In this document: in pieces, positions 53,069 to 61,583 of the stretch | Layout of the letters: the number at the start of each line of letters is the position of its first letter | Position numbering within the stretch: the first letter of the stretch is position 1 | Origin: Eubacterium sp. OM08-24 | GTDB lineage: Bacteria; Bacillota; Clostridia; Oscillospirales; Acutalibacteraceae | Reading direction: 5' to 3' | Assembly: GCF_003438075.1 (NCBI RefSeq) | Contig: NZ_QSTA01000009.1 | Span: 1-64,000 of the forward strand | DNA length: 64,000 nucleotides | Made by a program: the position numbers and the translations under genes | Notes under the pieces: generated by a model | Told to the model about the DNA's origin: nothing | Database searches by the model: none | Seen by the model: the letters and a program-made list of their open reading frames with translations, nothing else

Positions 53069-53617
53069 ATGGCTTATTGTAAAAAATGCGGTAAAAACAT
53101 ACCTGACGGCGCAACCTTTTGCTCGTATTGCGGTACACCTGTTTATGACACCGAGTCGCAGGCTCACACTCAGCAACACCAATATGGCACACAATACAAC
53201 GGCTTTATGAATCCCGATGATTTAACAGCAGAGTTTGACCCAATGGATATAAAGCAAAACAAGGTTATGGCAGTGCTTGCTTATTTGGGCTTGCTTGTAC
53301 TTGTACCTATATTTGCGGCAAAAAACTCAAAATATGCAAGATTTCACGCATCTCAAGGCTTAAATATTACGATTATTTATTTTGCTCAGCTCATAATTTA
53401 TTATGTATTGTCTATAATTATAAGAATGATATATTTTGGTACAGGCATTTTCGGAATAGGCGGAATTTTCATTGCATTTCTCAATATAATAAATACAATT
53501 ATTTTACTTATACTATGTGCGTTTGCAATTTACGGCATTGTAAACGCAGTGCAGGGCAAATGCAAAAAGCTCCCGATTATCGGAAAGTTTGACATCCTCG
53601 GCAAATTTATGAAATAA
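53069..53617 (+). CDS. Zinc-ribbon membrane protein, DUF4870-like
   Basis: A 182-residue protein. An N-terminal zinc ribbon (CKKCGKNIPDGATFCSYCG, 4-22) is followed by a Gln/His-rich linker. The C-terminal half has three transmembrane segments (about 68-84, 98-120, 128-165) with AVLAYLGLLVLVPIFAAKNS and ARFHASQGLNI, the pattern of the DUF4870/chloroplast Tic20-like family. The function is unknown. Own promoter; AAAGGAG precedes ATG 53069. Confidence 0.8.
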   Translation: MAYCKKCGKNIPDGATFCSYCGTPVYDTESQAHTQQHQYGTQYNGFMNPDDLTAEFDPMDIKQNKVMAVLAYLGLLVLVPIFAAKNSKYARFHASQGLNITIIYFAQLIIYYVLSIIIRMIYFGTGIFGIGGIFIAFLNIINTIILLILCAFAIYGIVNAVQGKCKKLPIIGKFDILGKFMK

Positions 53618-53632
53618 TATTTTAGATGAATA

Positions 53633-53674
53633 AAAGCACCGCACAATTTGTAGTAAGCTGTTGTGCGGTGCTTT
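53633..53674 (+). terminator. Terminator
   Basis: A 14-bp stem aaagcaccgcacaa/ttgtgcggtgcttt with a 14-base loop, 16 bases after the stop. Confidence 0.75.
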
Positions 53675-53680
53675 GATTAT

Positions 53681-54095
53681 GTGGGATTTTAATAATTGTA
53701 GTTTAACGCAGAAAGTTTAGTTTTATAAACAAAAAATTCAGGTCAACCCTTTTTAAAGGGTTGCGGGTTTGGGCAGAGCCCATAAAAGTTTTCTTTATAA
53801 CAAATTTGCAGGCGCAAACAGCTTTGCTGTTTGCGTGCTAAGAAAAATGTTTGAAAAACGGGCGACAGCCATTAAGAAGTAATAATCAAAAAAGCTCCGT
53901 CAGCGCTATGCGTTGACGGAGCAAATTTTATAAGAATTTTTCTTGTTGCTGTCGCAAATTTAAAGGCGAGCGCCGTTATGTTCCAGCCGCCAAAAGGCAA
54001 GCCGTTTGGCTATTAAAATTTGCGATAGCATAAAGTTTTGTGGGCGTTGCCCACACCCACAACCTTTGAAAAGGTTGACCAAACTTTTTTGATTT
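53681..54095 (-). repeat. Interspersed palindromic repeat R9 (type B, reversed)
   Basis: A copy of about 415 bp in the opposite orientation, between convergent genes. Read on the minus strand it has the left-arm hairpins (about 54030-54090), gccaaacggcttgcctttt-like palindrome, the type B stem gctccgtca/tgacggagc (53894-53902 with 53914-53922), gcaaacagctttgctgtttgc and the right arm (53730-53790). Interior and arms are all reversed together, unlike R1. Confidence 0.85.
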
Positions 54096-54159
54096 TTTGT
54101 GGACAGTTTTTTATTTTTCGGATTTTGCAACAAAACCTAAAATAAGTAAACCCCTAATA

Positions 54160-55098
54160 TTATTTAATAATCATTCTTACGCAACCGTAAATACCTGCGT
54201 CATTGCCGAGGTCTGCGAGTTTAAAGAATGTGTTTTTGCAAGCGTGGAATGCAAATTCCTGATAGTATTCCTGTACCTTTGTGATAAGGAAATCGCCTGC
54301 CTTCGACATTCCGCCTCCAATAACAAATACCTGCGGATTTACTACACAAGCAACAAGTGAAAGTCCCTTTGCAAGAATTTTTGCTGTTTCGTCTACCATC
54401 TTGTTTGCAACTTCATCACCGAGCTTTGCTGCGTCAAAAATTGCCTTTGCTGTAAGTTCTGGGGTGTTTCTGAGTACAGTTTCGTCATCGTGCTCTTCAA
54501 GGTATTTCTTTGTTACTCTTGCAATACCTGTTGCCGACGCATACTGCTCAAGACAGCCATGGTTACCGCAGCCGCAGGTTTCGGTTTCTCTTTCTTTAAC
54601 ACGAAGATGACCAATCTCACCTGCCGCACCGTCACTGCCCGAAATAATCTTTTCGTTAATGATTACACCGCCGCCAACGCCTGTGCCGAGAGTTACCATT
54701 ACAAGGTTTTTGTAGCCCTTACCGCCGCCTTGCCACATTTCGCCAAGTGCCGCAACATTTGCATCGTTGCCGACTTTAACTTTAAAGCCTGTTTTTCTTT
54801 CAAGCTCGATTGCTACATTAAATACGCTCCAACCGAGGTTTACGCACTTGTAAACTGTACCGTCATCACCGACAGGGCCGGGCACGCCAACACCGATACC
54901 CTCAACCTCTTTTTCGCTAATGCCCTCTTCGGCAAGCTTTGCGGCAACTGCCTCTGCAATGTCGTTGAGAATGTAAGTTCCGTTTTCCTCTGTTCTGGTA
55001 GGAATTTCCCATTTTGCAAGCAGCTTGCCTGTTGTTTCAAACAAACCGATTTTTATTGTTGTGCCGCCTATATCAACACCAAATGCATATTTTTTCAT
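54160..55098 (-). CDS. ROK family glucokinase
   Basis: A 312-residue ROK sugar kinase, most likely glucokinase. GVDIGGTTIKIGLFE is the ATP-phosphate motif; KVGNDANVAALGEM carries the catalytic Asp; MVTLGTGVGGGVI follows; and the ROK zinc site is CGCGNHGCLEQYAS. No helix-turn-helix precedes it, so it is a kinase, not a repressor. Sugar specificity cannot be proven from sequence. AAAGGAGC precedes ATG 55098. Single-gene unit ending just beyond R9. Confidence 0.9.
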   Translation of the reverse strand: MKKYAFGVDIGGTTIKIGLFETTGKLLAKWEIPTRTEENGTYILNDIAEAVAAKLAEEGISEKEVEGIGVGVPGPVGDDGTVYKCVNLGWSVFNVAIELERKTGFKVKVGNDANVAALGEMWQGGGKGYKNLVMVTLGTGVGGGVIINEKIISGSDGAAGEIGHLRVKERETETCGCGNHGCLEQYASATGIARVTKKYLEEHDDETVLRNTPELTAKAIFDAAKLGDEVANKMVDETAKILAKGLSLVACVVNPQVFVIGGGMSKAGDFLITKVQEYYQEFAFHACKNTFFKLADLGNDAGIYGCVRMIIK

Positions 55099-55306
55099 TT
55101 TTTGCTCCTTTCAAGTAGGTAAAATATTTAATTAGGTAGATATACTATAATTTTAGTATTTTAAGGGCTTTTTGTCAATATAAATTAACAGTTTTGATGA
55201 AATTCTTGCGAAATTAGGCATATACATTTGTGTAAATTTTGTTGTAATTTAAGGCTGAGGTGTGATATAATAACATTAATATATTTTTTAACAGGTGAGG
55301 TATAAT

Positions 55307-56098
55307 ATGGATAAAAAGCTTACCGTAATTAAGGTGGGTACTTCAACCCTTACATATGAAAACGGAAAAATCAATTACCGCCGCATTGAATCGCTCTGCA
55401 AGGTTATTGCAGATTTGCAGAACAGCGGCGAGCAGATAATACTTGTATCCTCGGGCGCTATCGGCGTAGGAATGGGCAAGGCGGGACTTTCAGTTCGTCC
55501 CACAGAAACCAAGAAAAAACAGGCTCTTGCGGCTATCGGTCAGTGCGAGCTTATGTTTATGTATGACAAACTTTTCGGCGAATACAACCACTCGGTTGCA
55601 CAGATACTTTTAACACGCTATGCCGTAGAAACCGAGCAGAAAAGGCAGAATGTAATCAATACTCTTGATGAACTGCTTGATATGAATATTATCCCTGTAA
55701 TCAACGAAAACGATACGGTTGCCATTGATGAGCTTGAGGGCAACAACTTCGGCGATAACGATATGCTTTCCGCCATTGTTGCGGGTCTTGTCGGTGCGGA
55801 TAAACTTGTTATTCTTACAGACATAGACGGTCTGTACGACGATAATCCACGCACCAATCCAAGCGCTAACAAACTTGATGTTGTGGGCAGAATTTCTCCC
55901 GAAATTTTTGAAATGGCGGCAGGCACAGGCTCAAACAGAGGTACGGGCGGAATGATTACAAAACTGCACGCAGCGGATTATGCAACTAAGCGTGGGGTAG
56001 AGTGCCACATTGTAAACGGTGCAAATCCGAATGTACTTTACTATGTATTTGACGGAATGAATGTGGGAACAAAGTTCCTTGCAAGAAAGGAAAACTGA
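55307..56098 (+). CDS. proB: Glutamate 5-kinase, catalytic domain only
   Basis: A 263-residue kinase making gamma-glutamyl phosphate for proline. VIKVGTSTLTYENGKIN, VSSGAIGVGMGK, INENDTVAIDELEGNNFGDN and GTGGMITKLHAAD are the kinase signatures. E. coli ProB is 367 residues with a C-terminal PUA domain; here that domain is absent, a form also known in other bacteria. ATG 55307 follows AGGTGAGG. proA starts one base after the stop. Confidence 0.95.
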   Translation: MDKKLTVIKVGTSTLTYENGKINYRRIESLCKVIADLQNSGEQIILVSSGAIGVGMGKAGLSVRPTETKKKQALAAIGQCELMFMYDKLFGEYNHSVAQILLTRYAVETEQKRQNVINTLDELLDMNIIPVINENDTVAIDELEGNNFGDNDMLSAIVAGLVGADKLVILTDIDGLYDDNPRTNPSANKLDVVGRISPEIFEMAAGTGSNRGTGGMITKLHAADYATKRGVECHIVNGANPNVLYYVFDGMNVGTKFLARKEN

Positions 56099-56099
56099 T

Positions 56100-57344
56100 A
56101 TGACACAGCTTGAAATTATGGGTGCAAATGCAAAAGCCGCATCAACATTTTTGCGTACGGCAGGCAGTAAAAAGGACAATGCGCTTTTAGCCATTGCAAA
56201 GGCACTGAGAGATAACGCAGATGAAATTATAAAGGCAAATCAAATTGACCTTGAAAACGGCAAAAACGCAGGTCTTACCGATTCGCTCCTTGACAGATTA
56301 AGGCTTACTTCTGAGCGTATTAACGGTATGGCAGAGGGAGTGGAGCAGGTAGCCGCACTTGCCGACCCTATCGGAAATGTGCTTGAGGGCAGAACCTTAA
56401 AGAACGGACTTGCTATTGAAAAGGTAAGAGTACCGATGGGCGTTATCGGCATTATATTTGAGGCTCGTCCTAATGTTACCTCAGACGCTGCGGCGCTTTG
56501 CCTAAAGGCTGGCAGTGCGGTAATTCTGCGTGGCGGTAAAGAGGCTATAAATTCAAACCTTGCAATTTCAGAGATTATGAGAAATGCCATTGAAAGCGTT
56601 GGCTTTCCAAAGGATTGCATCGCACTTGTTAAGGACACTTCAAGACAGAGCGCAACCGAGCTTATGCAGCTTTCGGATTACCTCGATGTGCTTATTCCTC
56701 GTGGCGGCGCAGGTCTTATTCGCTCCGTTGTTGAAAATGCGAAAGTGCCTGTAATCGAAACAGGTGTGGGCAACTGCCACATTTTTGTTGACGAAAGTGC
56801 AGATGTTGATATGGCGGCAAGCATTATTTTTAATGCCAAAACCTCTCGTCCGTCTGTATGCAATGCGATAGAAACTATACTTGTTCACAAGAACATTGCC
56901 GAAAAGGCTTTGCCTGAAATTAAAAAATTACTCGACACAAAGAATGTAGAGCTTAGAGGCTGTGAAACCACAAGAAAAATCCTCGGCAACAGCGTTATAC
57001 CTGCCACCGAGGAGGACTATGCAAAGGAATTTTTAGACTATATTCTTGCGGTTAAGGTTGTAGACAGCATTGATGATGCTATAAATCACATTGCAAAATA
57101 CAGCACAGGTCACAGCGAAAGCATAATTACAAATGACTACAACAATGCAAATAAATTTACCGCCTGCGTTGACTCGGCAGCAGTGTATGTAAATGCGTCA
57201 ACCCGTTTTACAGACGGCGGAGAGTTCGGCTTGGGTGCGGAAATCGGAATTTCCACACAGAAACTCCACGCAAGAGGTCCTATGGGCCTTAATGAGCTGA
57301 CAAGCTGTAAATTTATTATAAGAGGCAACGGTCAGATCAGATAA
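56100..57344 (+). CDS. proA: Glutamate-5-semialdehyde dehydrogenase
   Basis: A 414-residue dehydrogenase that reduces gamma-glutamyl phosphate. VPMGVIGIIFEARPNVTSDA, LRGGKEAINSN and the catalytic Cys in SRPSVCNAIE are visible, as is GGEFGLGAEIGISTQK near the end. It immediately follows proB with the Shine-Dalgarno AAGGAAAAC inside proB. Its stop abuts the stop of a convergent small gene. Confidence 0.97.
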   Translation: MTQLEIMGANAKAASTFLRTAGSKKDNALLAIAKALRDNADEIIKANQIDLENGKNAGLTDSLLDRLRLTSERINGMAEGVEQVAALADPIGNVLEGRTLKNGLAIEKVRVPMGVIGIIFEARPNVTSDAAALCLKAGSAVILRGGKEAINSNLAISEIMRNAIESVGFPKDCIALVKDTSRQSATELMQLSDYLDVLIPRGGAGLIRSVVENAKVPVIETGVGNCHIFVDESADVDMAASIIFNAKTSRPSVCNAIETILVHKNIAEKALPEIKKLLDTKNVELRGCETTRKILGNSVIPATEEDYAKEFLDYILAVKVVDSIDDAINHIAKYSTGHSESIITNDYNNANKFTACVDSAAVYVNASTRFTDGGEFGLGAEIGISTQKLHARGPMGLNELTSCKFIIRGNGQIR

Positions 57345-57632
57345 TTACATAAGCAAATACATCAATGCAAGCAAAAGCGACGGGTCGGCTTTTTCGCCTG
57401 AAAGCAGCAGCAACAACAGGAGTATTAAACTTTGCTCCTTGTCGGCGAGCAGAAAATCTACAAGGCTTTTTTGCGTACCCTGCGGTTTAATTTCTCCTTT
57501 TGGCTCGGTCTTTGGAGGAATGTTATCGGATTTTTGCTCAGGCGGTTTAGGCTTTTTTTCTCGCTCATATGGCTCGGAGCGTGTGCGCATTTGCTTTGCT
57601 CGGCGCAAAGCCTCTTCTTCAAAAGACGCCAT
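57345..57632 (-). CDS. Small protein with hydrophobic C-terminal segments
   Basis: A 95-residue protein of unknown function. A charged helical start (MASFEEEALRRAKQMRTRSE), a Pro/Lys-rich middle (about 28-60), then SLVDFLLADKEQSLILLLLL with a short acidic-basic break (SGEKADP) and a final hydrophobic SLLLALMYLLM. The paired leucine-rich blocks around a polar turn form a pattern I associate with small clostridial proteins of unknown role. GGAGGTGATG decides the start at ATG 57632. Third gene of a three-gene minus-strand block. Confidence 0.7.
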   Translation of the reverse strand: MASFEEEALRRAKQMRTRSEPYEREKKPKPPEQKSDNIPPKTEPKGEIKPQGTQKSLVDFLLADKEQSLILLLLLLLSGEKADPSLLLALMYLLM

Positions 57633-57736
57633 ATAATCATCACCTCCATGGGTGGCAGTTTGCAAATAAAGCCTTTTCGTTCAAGCTGTTGTTTGTTTTG
57701 CAAAAGCTATAATTTTAGCATTTGCGATTAGCTGTA

Positions 57737-58096
57737 TTAAAGAAAGTTTACATCTTTTAGCAGTGGTAATATTTTAAATAATTTCAGCATTTTTTCGGCT
57801 TTGTCGAGCTTTTCCTGCCGTTCACAAGACAAAAACGGTCGCAGAGCGTTTAAAAGCCTTGTGGTGTTATCTTCTGATCCGATTGATTTAATGGTCGGAA
57901 GAATTTTAAAAAGACTTTTGGTTATGTCATCATTTAAAAGCTCGTTAGGCAATGAAAGCTCTTTTTTATTTTCAGTCGGCTTTGGCTTTTCGGGAGTGTT
58001 TCCTGCAAGACCAAGCTGCTCGCCAAGGCTTTGCACCTGTCGCAAAGCCTCGGGATTGCTGAGTATTTCATTTATTTTATCCTGAATATCTGCCAT
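57737..58096 (-). CDS. Small helical protein
   Basis: A 119-residue, almost entirely helical protein of unknown function. It starts MADIQDKINEILSNPEALRQ, has a Pro/Lys-rich linker at about 34-46, and ends with a conserved-looking block, RLLNALRPFLSCERQEKLDK followed by AEKMLKLFKILPLLKDVNFL. The pattern of a 'DPE'-like N-terminus and a 'LRP(F/Y)LS-ER-KLDKA' C-terminus recurs, as I remember it, in small clostridial proteins beside genes like its two neighbours. Eight bases separate it from the upstream gene. Confidence 0.7.
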   Translation of the reverse strand: MADIQDKINEILSNPEALRQVQSLGEQLGLAGNTPEKPKPTENKKELSLPNELLNDDITKSLFKILPTIKSIGSEDNTTRLLNALRPFLSCERQEKLDKAEKMLKLFKILPLLKDVNFL

Positions 58097-58104
58097 GGTG
58101 GGTT

Positions 58105-58344
58105 TTATTTCCCCTTTCTCAGCATTTCTATGATTGCTTTTGCCTGCGGACTTTCCAAAAACTCCTTTGTCTTTTGTGGGTCGCTCAAAATTTCATTAGC
58201 CATTTTTTGGGTTTTGCTGTCGGCATTTTTAAGAATTCTGTTTGCATTGCCCTTTTGTGCGGCGGATTTCAGCTCGTTTTCAGACAGGTTGAGCTGCTGC
58301 GACATCTGTTTAAGTATATTCTGCATATTTTTATTATCATCCAT
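58105..58344 (-). CDS. Small helical protein
   Basis: A 79-residue, highly charged helical protein of unknown function with two similar-looking helical segments: MSQQLNLSENELKSAAQKGN and KMANEILSDPQKTKEFLESP. The SDPQK segment resembles the SNPEA segment of the next protein, so the two may share ancestry. No signal or membrane segment. GAGGTG precedes ATG 58344. First gene of the three-gene block and divergent from the phosphodiesterase gene. Confidence 0.7.
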   Translation of the reverse strand: MDDNKNMQNILKQMSQQLNLSENELKSAAQKGNANRILKNADSKTQKMANEILSDPQKTKEFLESPQAKAIIEMLRKGK

Positions 58345-58417
58345 ATAAACACCTCAGATAATAGTATGCGTAATCACATTTTTTTATAACACTTAGCTTT
58401 AATTTACGGAGGTAAGT

Positions 58418-58888
58418 ATGAGAATATTGGTTTTATCAGACACTCATGGCGATTTTAACAGAATGATGAAAGCTGTTACAGAGCAGCCGACTGCCGAGGT
58501 GATTATTCACTGCGGTGACGGCGAGGAACAGGTAAACTATTTAAAGCAGACTATAAAGGATAAAATGATTGTAGGAGTTCGTGGCAACTGCGATTGGGGC
58601 AGTATGCTGCCTGCAACCGAAACCTTGAGAATAAACGGAAAAACAATTTTTATCACCCATGGACATTTGTATAATGCAAAGACGGGACTTTACACTATTA
58701 TGTGCGCCGCAAGAGAGGCAAAGGCAGATATTCTTTGCTTTGGTCACACACATTCTGCACTTTCTATGTATGAGGACGGACTTTATGTACTCAACCCCGG
58801 CAGCTGCGGCGGATATATGGCAAGCTATGGTATAATTGATATTACCGACAACGGTGAAATTGTTACCAATACGGTAGCTGTAAAATGA
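58418..58888 (+). CDS. YfcE/MJ0936-type metallophosphodiesterase
   Basis: A 156-residue calcineurin-like phosphoesterase. Metal-binding motifs in order: LSDTHGD, HCGDGEE, GVRGNCDW, ITHGH and CFGHTHSA, then NPGSCGG. The family cleaves phosphodiesters with two metal ions; the natural substrate is unclear. ACGGAGG precedes ATG 58418. It may be co-transcribed with holB, 58 bases downstream. Confidence 0.9.
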   Translation: MRILVLSDTHGDFNRMMKAVTEQPTAEVIIHCGDGEEQVNYLKQTIKDKMIVGVRGNCDWGSMLPATETLRINGKTIFITHGHLYNAKTGLYTIMCAAREAKADILCFGHTHSALSMYEDGLYVLNPGSCGGYMASYGIIDITDNGEIVTNTVAVK

Positions 58889-58946
58889 TTTTTGTAGCAT
58901 TATAAGATATTTTGTGTTATACTATAAAAGGTTGGGAGGCGATAGG

Positions 58947-59819
58947 TTGAATTTTGAAGGATTTGATTTTTTTGAAAATGATGAAAATCTAAAGCAAAGG
59001 ATAGAAAGCCTTTATTCGCAAAACAGACAACCTCACGCCATAGTGATTGAGGGCGCAGTTGAGCAAAGGTGCGAGAAACTTGCCACTTTCCTCACGATGA
59101 GGGCAGTGTGTCGTGCCGAAAACAAGCCATGCGGAAAGTGCGAGCAGTGCATTAAGGCGAGGGAGCAGGCGCACCCTGATATTTACTATGCTCAGCCTGA
59201 GAAAAAATCGCAGATTTATTCTATTGAGCAAATGCGAAGTATTATTGAAAATGCAAGTATCCGTCCCAATGAGGCCGATATTAAGATATTTGTGTTTCGC
59301 AGTGCAGAAAAAAGATTGACACCTGTTGTGCAAAACTCATTTTTGAAATTGCTTGAAGAACCGCCGCAGAATTGCCTGTTCTTGTTGCTTTGTCAAAATT
59401 CAAGAGGATTGCTCAACACTGTTTTGTCACGATGCACCGTTATAAAGATAAAGGGTGAGCCGAATTTTTATGAGGACTCGCTTGACCTTGCGGTAGAGGT
59501 GGCAGAGGGAACAATAGCGCCGAGCGAATGGCAGCTGCTTGCAGCGCTGTCACAATTTTCCGACAGGAAAAAGGCGGACGAAACACTTGCGATTCTTACC
59601 GAGATTTTCAGAGATTGTATAGCGGTTGTAAATGGAATAGATACGATAATGAATAAGCAGCTTGCAGAAAAGCTTAGCAAAAGAATAACAACGGGTATGG
59701 CTTTGCAGCTTGTGGAAGTAACCGAGATTGCAAGGCGAAAAATACCGCAAAATGTAAATATGGAATTACTTTCCGCATTTTTGTGCGGAGAGTACAGGAG
59801 GATAATATGGCAGAGGTAA
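58947..59819 (+). CDS. holB: DNA polymerase III subunit delta'
   Basis: A 290-residue clamp-loader subunit. The AAA+ fold is present but the P-loop is degenerate (VIEGAVEQRCEKLATFL, no GxxGKT), as expected for delta'. The zinc-binding CRAENKPCGKCEQC, the FLKLLEEPPQNCLFLLL strand and the LSRC motif confirm the family. I start at TTG 58947 after TTGGGAGGCG; no better ATG exists. Its end overlaps ricT, the usual Firmicutes neighbour. Confidence 0.9.
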   Translation: MNFEGFDFFENDENLKQRIESLYSQNRQPHAIVIEGAVEQRCEKLATFLTMRAVCRAENKPCGKCEQCIKAREQAHPDIYYAQPEKKSQIYSIEQMRSIIENASIRPNEADIKIFVFRSAEKRLTPVVQNSFLKLLEEPPQNCLFLLLCQNSRGLLNTVLSRCTVIKIKGEPNFYEDSLDLAVEVAEGTIAPSEWQLLAALSQFSDRKKADETLAILTEIFRDCIAVVNGIDTIMNKQLAEKLSKRITTGMALQLVEVTEIARRKIPQNVNMELLSAFLCGEYRRIIWQR

Positions 59820-60673
59820 TCGGAGTCAGATTTAAAGAAGTGGGGAAAGTGTATTACTTTGACCCGCTTGACAATAAGCTGAATGCCGGCGATATGGTAA
59901 TTGTAGAAACCGCAAGAGGTCTTGAGTGCGGTAAGGTTGCCACACCAAACAAAACCGTATCTGATGAGGAGCTTGCGTATCCGCTCAAGCCGCTTATCAG
60001 AATAGCAACCGAAAACGACCTCCGTCACCTTGAGGAGAACAAGCTCAGGGAGAGGGAGGCTTACAAGATTTGCGAGCAGAAAATAGCAAATCATAAGCTT
60101 GAAATGAAACTTGTCAGCGTGGAATGTACTTTTGACAACAGCAAAATTTTGTTTTACTTTACCGCAGACGGCAGAGTGGATTTCAGAGCGCTTGTAAAAG
60201 ACCTTGCGTCTGTATTCAGAACAAGAATTGAGTTACGACAGATTGGCGTGCGTGACGAGGCAAAAATGCTTGGCGGACTTGGCGTGTGCGGAAAGCCGTT
60301 TTGTTGCGCAAGTTTTATGGGCGAATTTCAGCCTGTATCAATTAAAATGGCAAAGGAACAGGGACTTTCGCTTTCGCCTGTTAAAATTTCAGGCACTTGC
60401 GGCAGACTTATGTGCTGTTTGAAATACGAGCAGGAGGCATACACTGACTTGCTCAAGAAAACCCCTAAGGTGGGTGCAATAGTAAATACACCTGACGGCA
60501 AGGGTCTTGTGGTTGAAAATAACCTCATTGCCCGTACGCTCAAGGTTAAGCTCAACAACACCCCACCCGAAGCTCCGGCAAAAACCTTTAATGTAAAGCA
60601 GTGCAAAATTGTTAAGGACGGCTACATTAAGGTAGATAAGGAAGAAATGGAAAAATTAAAAGGGTTAGAATAA
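59807..60673 (+). CDS. ricT: RicT (YaaT), PSP1 domain protein
   Basis: A 288-residue PSP1-domain protein. In Bacillus, RicT with RicA and RicF forms an Fe-S complex that stimulates RNase Y and affects sporulation and competence. The cysteines of the Fe-S ligand region are in GGLGVCGKPFCCASFMGEF and SGTCGRLMCCLKYE. ATG 59807 overlaps holB by 13 bases after CAGGAGGATA, so the two are coupled. RicA, RicF and YabA are not in the window. Confidence 0.92.
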   Translation: MAEVIGVRFKEVGKVYYFDPLDNKLNAGDMVIVETARGLECGKVATPNKTVSDEELAYPLKPLIRIATENDLRHLEENKLREREAYKICEQKIANHKLEMKLVSVECTFDNSKILFYFTADGRVDFRALVKDLASVFRTRIELRQIGVRDEAKMLGGLGVCGKPFCCASFMGEFQPVSIKMAKEQGLSLSPVKISGTCGRLMCCLKYEQEAYTDLLKKTPKVGAIVNTPDGKGLVVENNLIARTLKVKLNNTPPEAPAKTFNVKQCKIVKDGYIKVDKEEMEKLKGLE

Positions 60674-60789
60674 ACTAACCAAAAATTTCCTTTGGAAATA
60701 ATTATTTTTGAAAAATCTTCTAAAAATATTGCAATTTTAAAAATTTATGTTACAATATAGGTGTAATATTTCACAGGAGGTGTTTTTGA

Positions 60790-60960
<171 letters not shown>

Positions 60961-60980
60961 GTTAAATACTTAAACAAATG

Positions 60981-61014
60981 AAAACGGCGAGGATTTATCC
61001 TTGCCGTTTTTTTG
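60981..61014 (+). terminator. Ferredoxin terminator
   Basis: Stem aaaacggcgagga/tccttgccgtttt with a 4-base loop and seven T, 20 bases after the stop. Confidence 0.9.
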
Positions 61015-61104
61015 TTGTCCAAATAAAAAAGGTTTTATGATAAATGTTGGTGTAATAATCCTATCTTAAAAATTTTATCAAGCTAAAAAGCCTTCCACTT
61101 TGTG

Positions 61105-61144
61105 ATATGCACCCCAAAAGTTAGACACTTTTGGAGGTGCATAT
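61105..61144. mobile_element. Possible relic of an IS3-family (IS150-group) terminus
   Basis: The sequence tgcaccccaaaagttagaca resembles the terminal inverted repeat of IS150-group elements as I remember it. Here it is part of a 17-bp hairpin (atatgcaccccaaaagt with acttttggaggtgcatat, one bulge) followed by 'atttttat'. No transposase frame or second end is visible, so it may instead be an ordinary terminator-like hairpin. The stretch 61145-61340 has no gene; it contains gccgccg/cggcgc and tttccc/gggaa small hairpins only. Confidence 0.35.
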
Positions 61145-61340
61145 TTTTATGGGGAAAATGACGGATGAGGTGCCGCCGTTTACGGCGCTTTTCTTAATCT
61201 AAGCTTTTATATATGAGAACTCTTATTTTTTCTGCGAAAACGGCTAACCCTTTGTCGCTATGCGACATTTCCCTTTACAAGGGAATACCTCAAGAGGAAG
61301 CCTTGATAACTCCGTTCTTAACCCCAACTATTGACAAAGA

Positions 61341-61518
61341 ACCGTTATTCTATAATATAATTACAACTATTTGTTTTTTTTTAAAATCAGTGCTATTTTA
61401 TCATTTTATGGGCTCTGCCCAAACCCGCAACCCTTTAAAAAGGGTTGACCTAAATTTTGAATTTATTAAACTAAACTTTATGTGCTAAACCATAATTTAC
61501 TCTGACTATTGGCAAAAG
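61341..61518 (+). repeat. Interspersed palindromic repeat R10 (right part only)
   Basis: From 'gttattctataata' (as in the end of the R6 interior) through gggctctgccc, aaccctttaaaaagggttgacc and the intact right end ctaaaccataatttac. The left arm and most of the interior are missing. It lies between the convergent ferredoxin and ABC transporter genes. Confidence 0.8.
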
Positions 61519-61524
61519 CAAAAC

Positions 61525-61556
61525 AACGGCAGTCGGAAATTAATCCGACTGCCGTT
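61525..61556. terminator. Terminator of the amino-acid ABC operon
   Basis: A 13-bp stem aacggcagtcgga/tccgactgccgtt with a 6-base loop, 28 bases beyond the stop of the binding-protein gene; on the minus strand 'gttttgctttt' follows. Confidence 0.8.
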
Positions 61557-61583
61557 ATGCTTTAAAAATTATAAAGTTCCAAA

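Noticed and set aside
54490..55122. 210-codon plus-strand frame
   Set aside because: It is antisense to the ROK kinase gene, which has all family motifs.
55307..56098. Truncated or frameshifted proB
   Set aside because: The kinase domain is complete and proA follows immediately; a ProB without the PUA domain is a known form, and no PUA remnant exists in other frames.
58947..59819. Broken clamp-loader gene because the P-loop is missing
   Set aside because: A degenerate P-loop is normal for the delta' subunit; the zinc motif, SRC motif and length are intact.
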